A stretch of DNA of 5,478 nucleotides, from NCBI GenBank assembly GCA_016210245.1, contig JACQUR010000033.1, positions 1 through 5,478 on the forward strand. The letters are read 5' to 3'. The notes beneath the pieces were generated by a model. It was given only the letters and a program-made list of their open reading frames with translations, was not told the origin of the DNA and searched no databases. A program made the translations under genes and the position numbers. Position 1 is the first letter of the stretch, and every line of letters starts with the position of its first letter. This document shows positions 5,022-5,478 of this stretch, one piece after another. Origin of the DNA: Chloroflexota bacterium. GTDB taxonomy: Bacteria > Chloroflexota > UBA6077 > JACQUR01.

Positions 5022-5113
5022 CGGAGGAGGAGGGATTCGAACCCTCGAGGGAAGTTTAAGGCCCCCCTAACCGCTTAGCAGGCGGCCGCACTCGACCTCT
5101 ATGCGACTCCTCC
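5022..5113 (-). tRNA. tRNA-Ser(GCU)
   Basis: Full class II fold, 92 bases. Acceptor GGAGGAG pairs perfectly with CTCCTCC, discriminator G, T8 present. D-stem GCAT/GTGC; anticodon loop CTGCTAA with anticodon GCT, reading AGC and AGU serine codons; long variable arm with a G-rich/C-rich stem; T-stem GAGGG/CCCTC with loop TTCGAAT. CCA is not encoded and must be added. No strong promoter lies directly upstream, so it is probably cotranscribed with tRNA-Ser(UGA) 106 bases upstream, across the heptamer hairpin, and ends at the terminator at 4983-5018. Confidence 0.93.
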
Positions 5114-5128
5114 GTGTATTCAGTTCAA

Positions 5129-5215
5129 AGTGCTGAGTCCTGAGTGCTGAGTAGGGAGCCCGGACCTCCGCTCAGGACTCAGGACTCGGAACTCAGCACT
5201 CGGTACAGCACTCGG
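5129..5215. repeat. Heptanucleotide-repeat hairpin
   Basis: The left part is built of 7-mers of type GTGCTGA/GTCCTGA (three in a row from 5130) and the right part of their complements CTCAGGA, CTCAGGA, CTCGGAA, CTCAGCA, CTCGGTA. Bases 5129-5152 can pair with 5177-5200 at 21 of 24 positions, around a loop that itself contains GGAG/CTCC. It fills the spacer between the two tRNA genes. It has the look of the dispersed short-heptamer repeats found in some bacterial genomes; dispersal cannot be shown from one copy. Confidence 0.75.
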
Positions 5216-5219
5216 CCGG

Positions 5220-5303
5220 CGGAGGGAGTGGGATTCGAACCCACGAGGCTCAGCACCTAACTGTTTTCAAGACAGCCGCCTTCAACCGCTCGGCCATCCC
5301 TCC
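5220..5303 (-). tRNA. tRNA-Ser(UGA)
   Basis: Complete class II tRNA, 84 bases. Acceptor GGAGGGA pairs perfectly with TCCCTCC, discriminator G, T8-G9, D-stem GCC/GGC, anticodon loop CTTGAAA with anticodon TGA for UCA-type serine codons, variable arm, T-stem GTGGG/CCCAC with loop TTCGAAT. CCA is not encoded. A near-consensus promoter lies just upstream. It is the intact counterpart of the broken copy at 1188-1271. Confidence 0.95.
5248..5287. repeat. 40-bp direct repeat, right copy (possible att core)
   Basis: Identical, same strand, to 1216-1255. It lies inside the intact tRNA-Ser(UGA) gene. Confidence 0.7.
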
Positions 5304-5314
5304 GTCTAGCCAAA

Positions 5315-5343
5315 ACTATACCAGAGCGGTCCTCGCCAGTCAA
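5315..5343 (-). promoter_or_regulatory. Promoter of tRNA-Ser(UGA)
   Basis: On the minus strand: -35 TTGACT (5338-5343), spacer of exactly 17 bases, -10 TATAGT (5315-5320) preceded by TGG (TGn extension). Start near 5308 leaves about a 5-base leader before the tRNA. A strong sigma-70-type promoter, apt for a stable RNA operon. Confidence 0.8.
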
Positions 5344-5451
5344 AGACAGGACTGAGCGGGGTCCGCCCAGTTCTGGTGCGTGGAGGACGTAGGGGCAGAC
5401 GGCCCTGACTCTGTTGGTTTTTGAGTCCTGGCACCGGGGGAGAGCGAGGTG

Positions 5452-5478
5452 ATGGCTCACCGCGCGTGGCGCCCGGAG
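5452..5478 (+). CDS. Possible 5' end of a gene running out of the window
   Basis: ATG 5452 opens a frame (MAHRAWRPE) to the window edge. A purine-rich GGGGGAG at 5436-5442 lies 9 bases upstream and GAGGTG touches the ATG, so a ribosome site is plausible. Nine codons are too few to judge; no promoter is clear. Confidence 0.25.

Noticed and set aside
5257..5460. 67-codon minus-strand frame through the tRNA-Ser(UGA) gene
   Set aside because: It runs through the tRNA and its promoter; the tRNA explains the sequence, and a similar false frame occurs at the other tRNA copy.

Overview
The window is GC-rich bacterial DNA. The mix of small conserved ORFs, an RCC1-repeat protein, an Mrr-type nuclease, TenA remnants and a heptamer hairpin would fit a Chloroflexota-like or other high-GC bacterium. 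The lineage is an inference; no marker gene fixes it. Much of the interior looks like a gene graveyard: five protein-coding remnants or orphans are packed between tRNA-Ser genes, and several are clearly broken.

Layout from left to right: (1) 2-556, minus strand, a complete DedA/VTT-family membrane protein with an extended -10 promoter so close to the start that the transcript is nearly leaderless. (2) 557-779, a non-coding gap with a 15-bp tandem duplication. (3) 780-1082, plus strand, a 100-residue secreted small protein whose stop codon lies in a 15-bp hairpin. (4) 1151-1178 and 1188-1271, minus strand, a good terminator and a tRNA-Ser(UGA) copy with a broken 5' acceptor strand. (5) 1269-1652, plus strand, the C-terminal third of a tyrosine recombinase, starting where the tRNA homology stops and with the nucleophilic Tyr replaced by His. 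(6) 2018-3025, minus strand, an RCC1/beta-propeller repeat protein with an exact 150-bp period and no N-terminus. (7) 2971-3840, minus strand, a winged-helix plus PD-(D/E)xK nuclease related to Mrr, whose 3' end is fused out of frame to the RCC1 remnant. (8) 3940-4367, minus strand, a TenA (thiaminase II) pseudogene with two single-base frameshifts and no C-terminus. (9) 4430-4865, plus strand, a 68-residue ORF with a good ribosome binding site and a second overlapping short ORF. (10) 4988-5343, minus strand, two apparently intact tRNA genes, Ser(GCU) and Ser(UGA), with a strong promoter upstream, a terminator downstream and a heptamer-repeat hairpin between them.

The most informative pattern is that two copies of the tRNA-Ser(UGA) core (40 identical bases, same strand) bracket about 4 kb containing a recombinase remnant and degraded accessory genes. 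This is the geometry of an integrative element that entered the 3' part of the intact tRNA-Ser gene at the right and left a duplicated 3' tRNA fragment, with its terminator, at the left. The element now looks inactive. I see no convincing new multi-gene system. The best candidates for novelty are the chimeric tRNA, the nuclease/RCC1 junction, the two-ORF pair at 4430-4865 and the heptamer hairpin.
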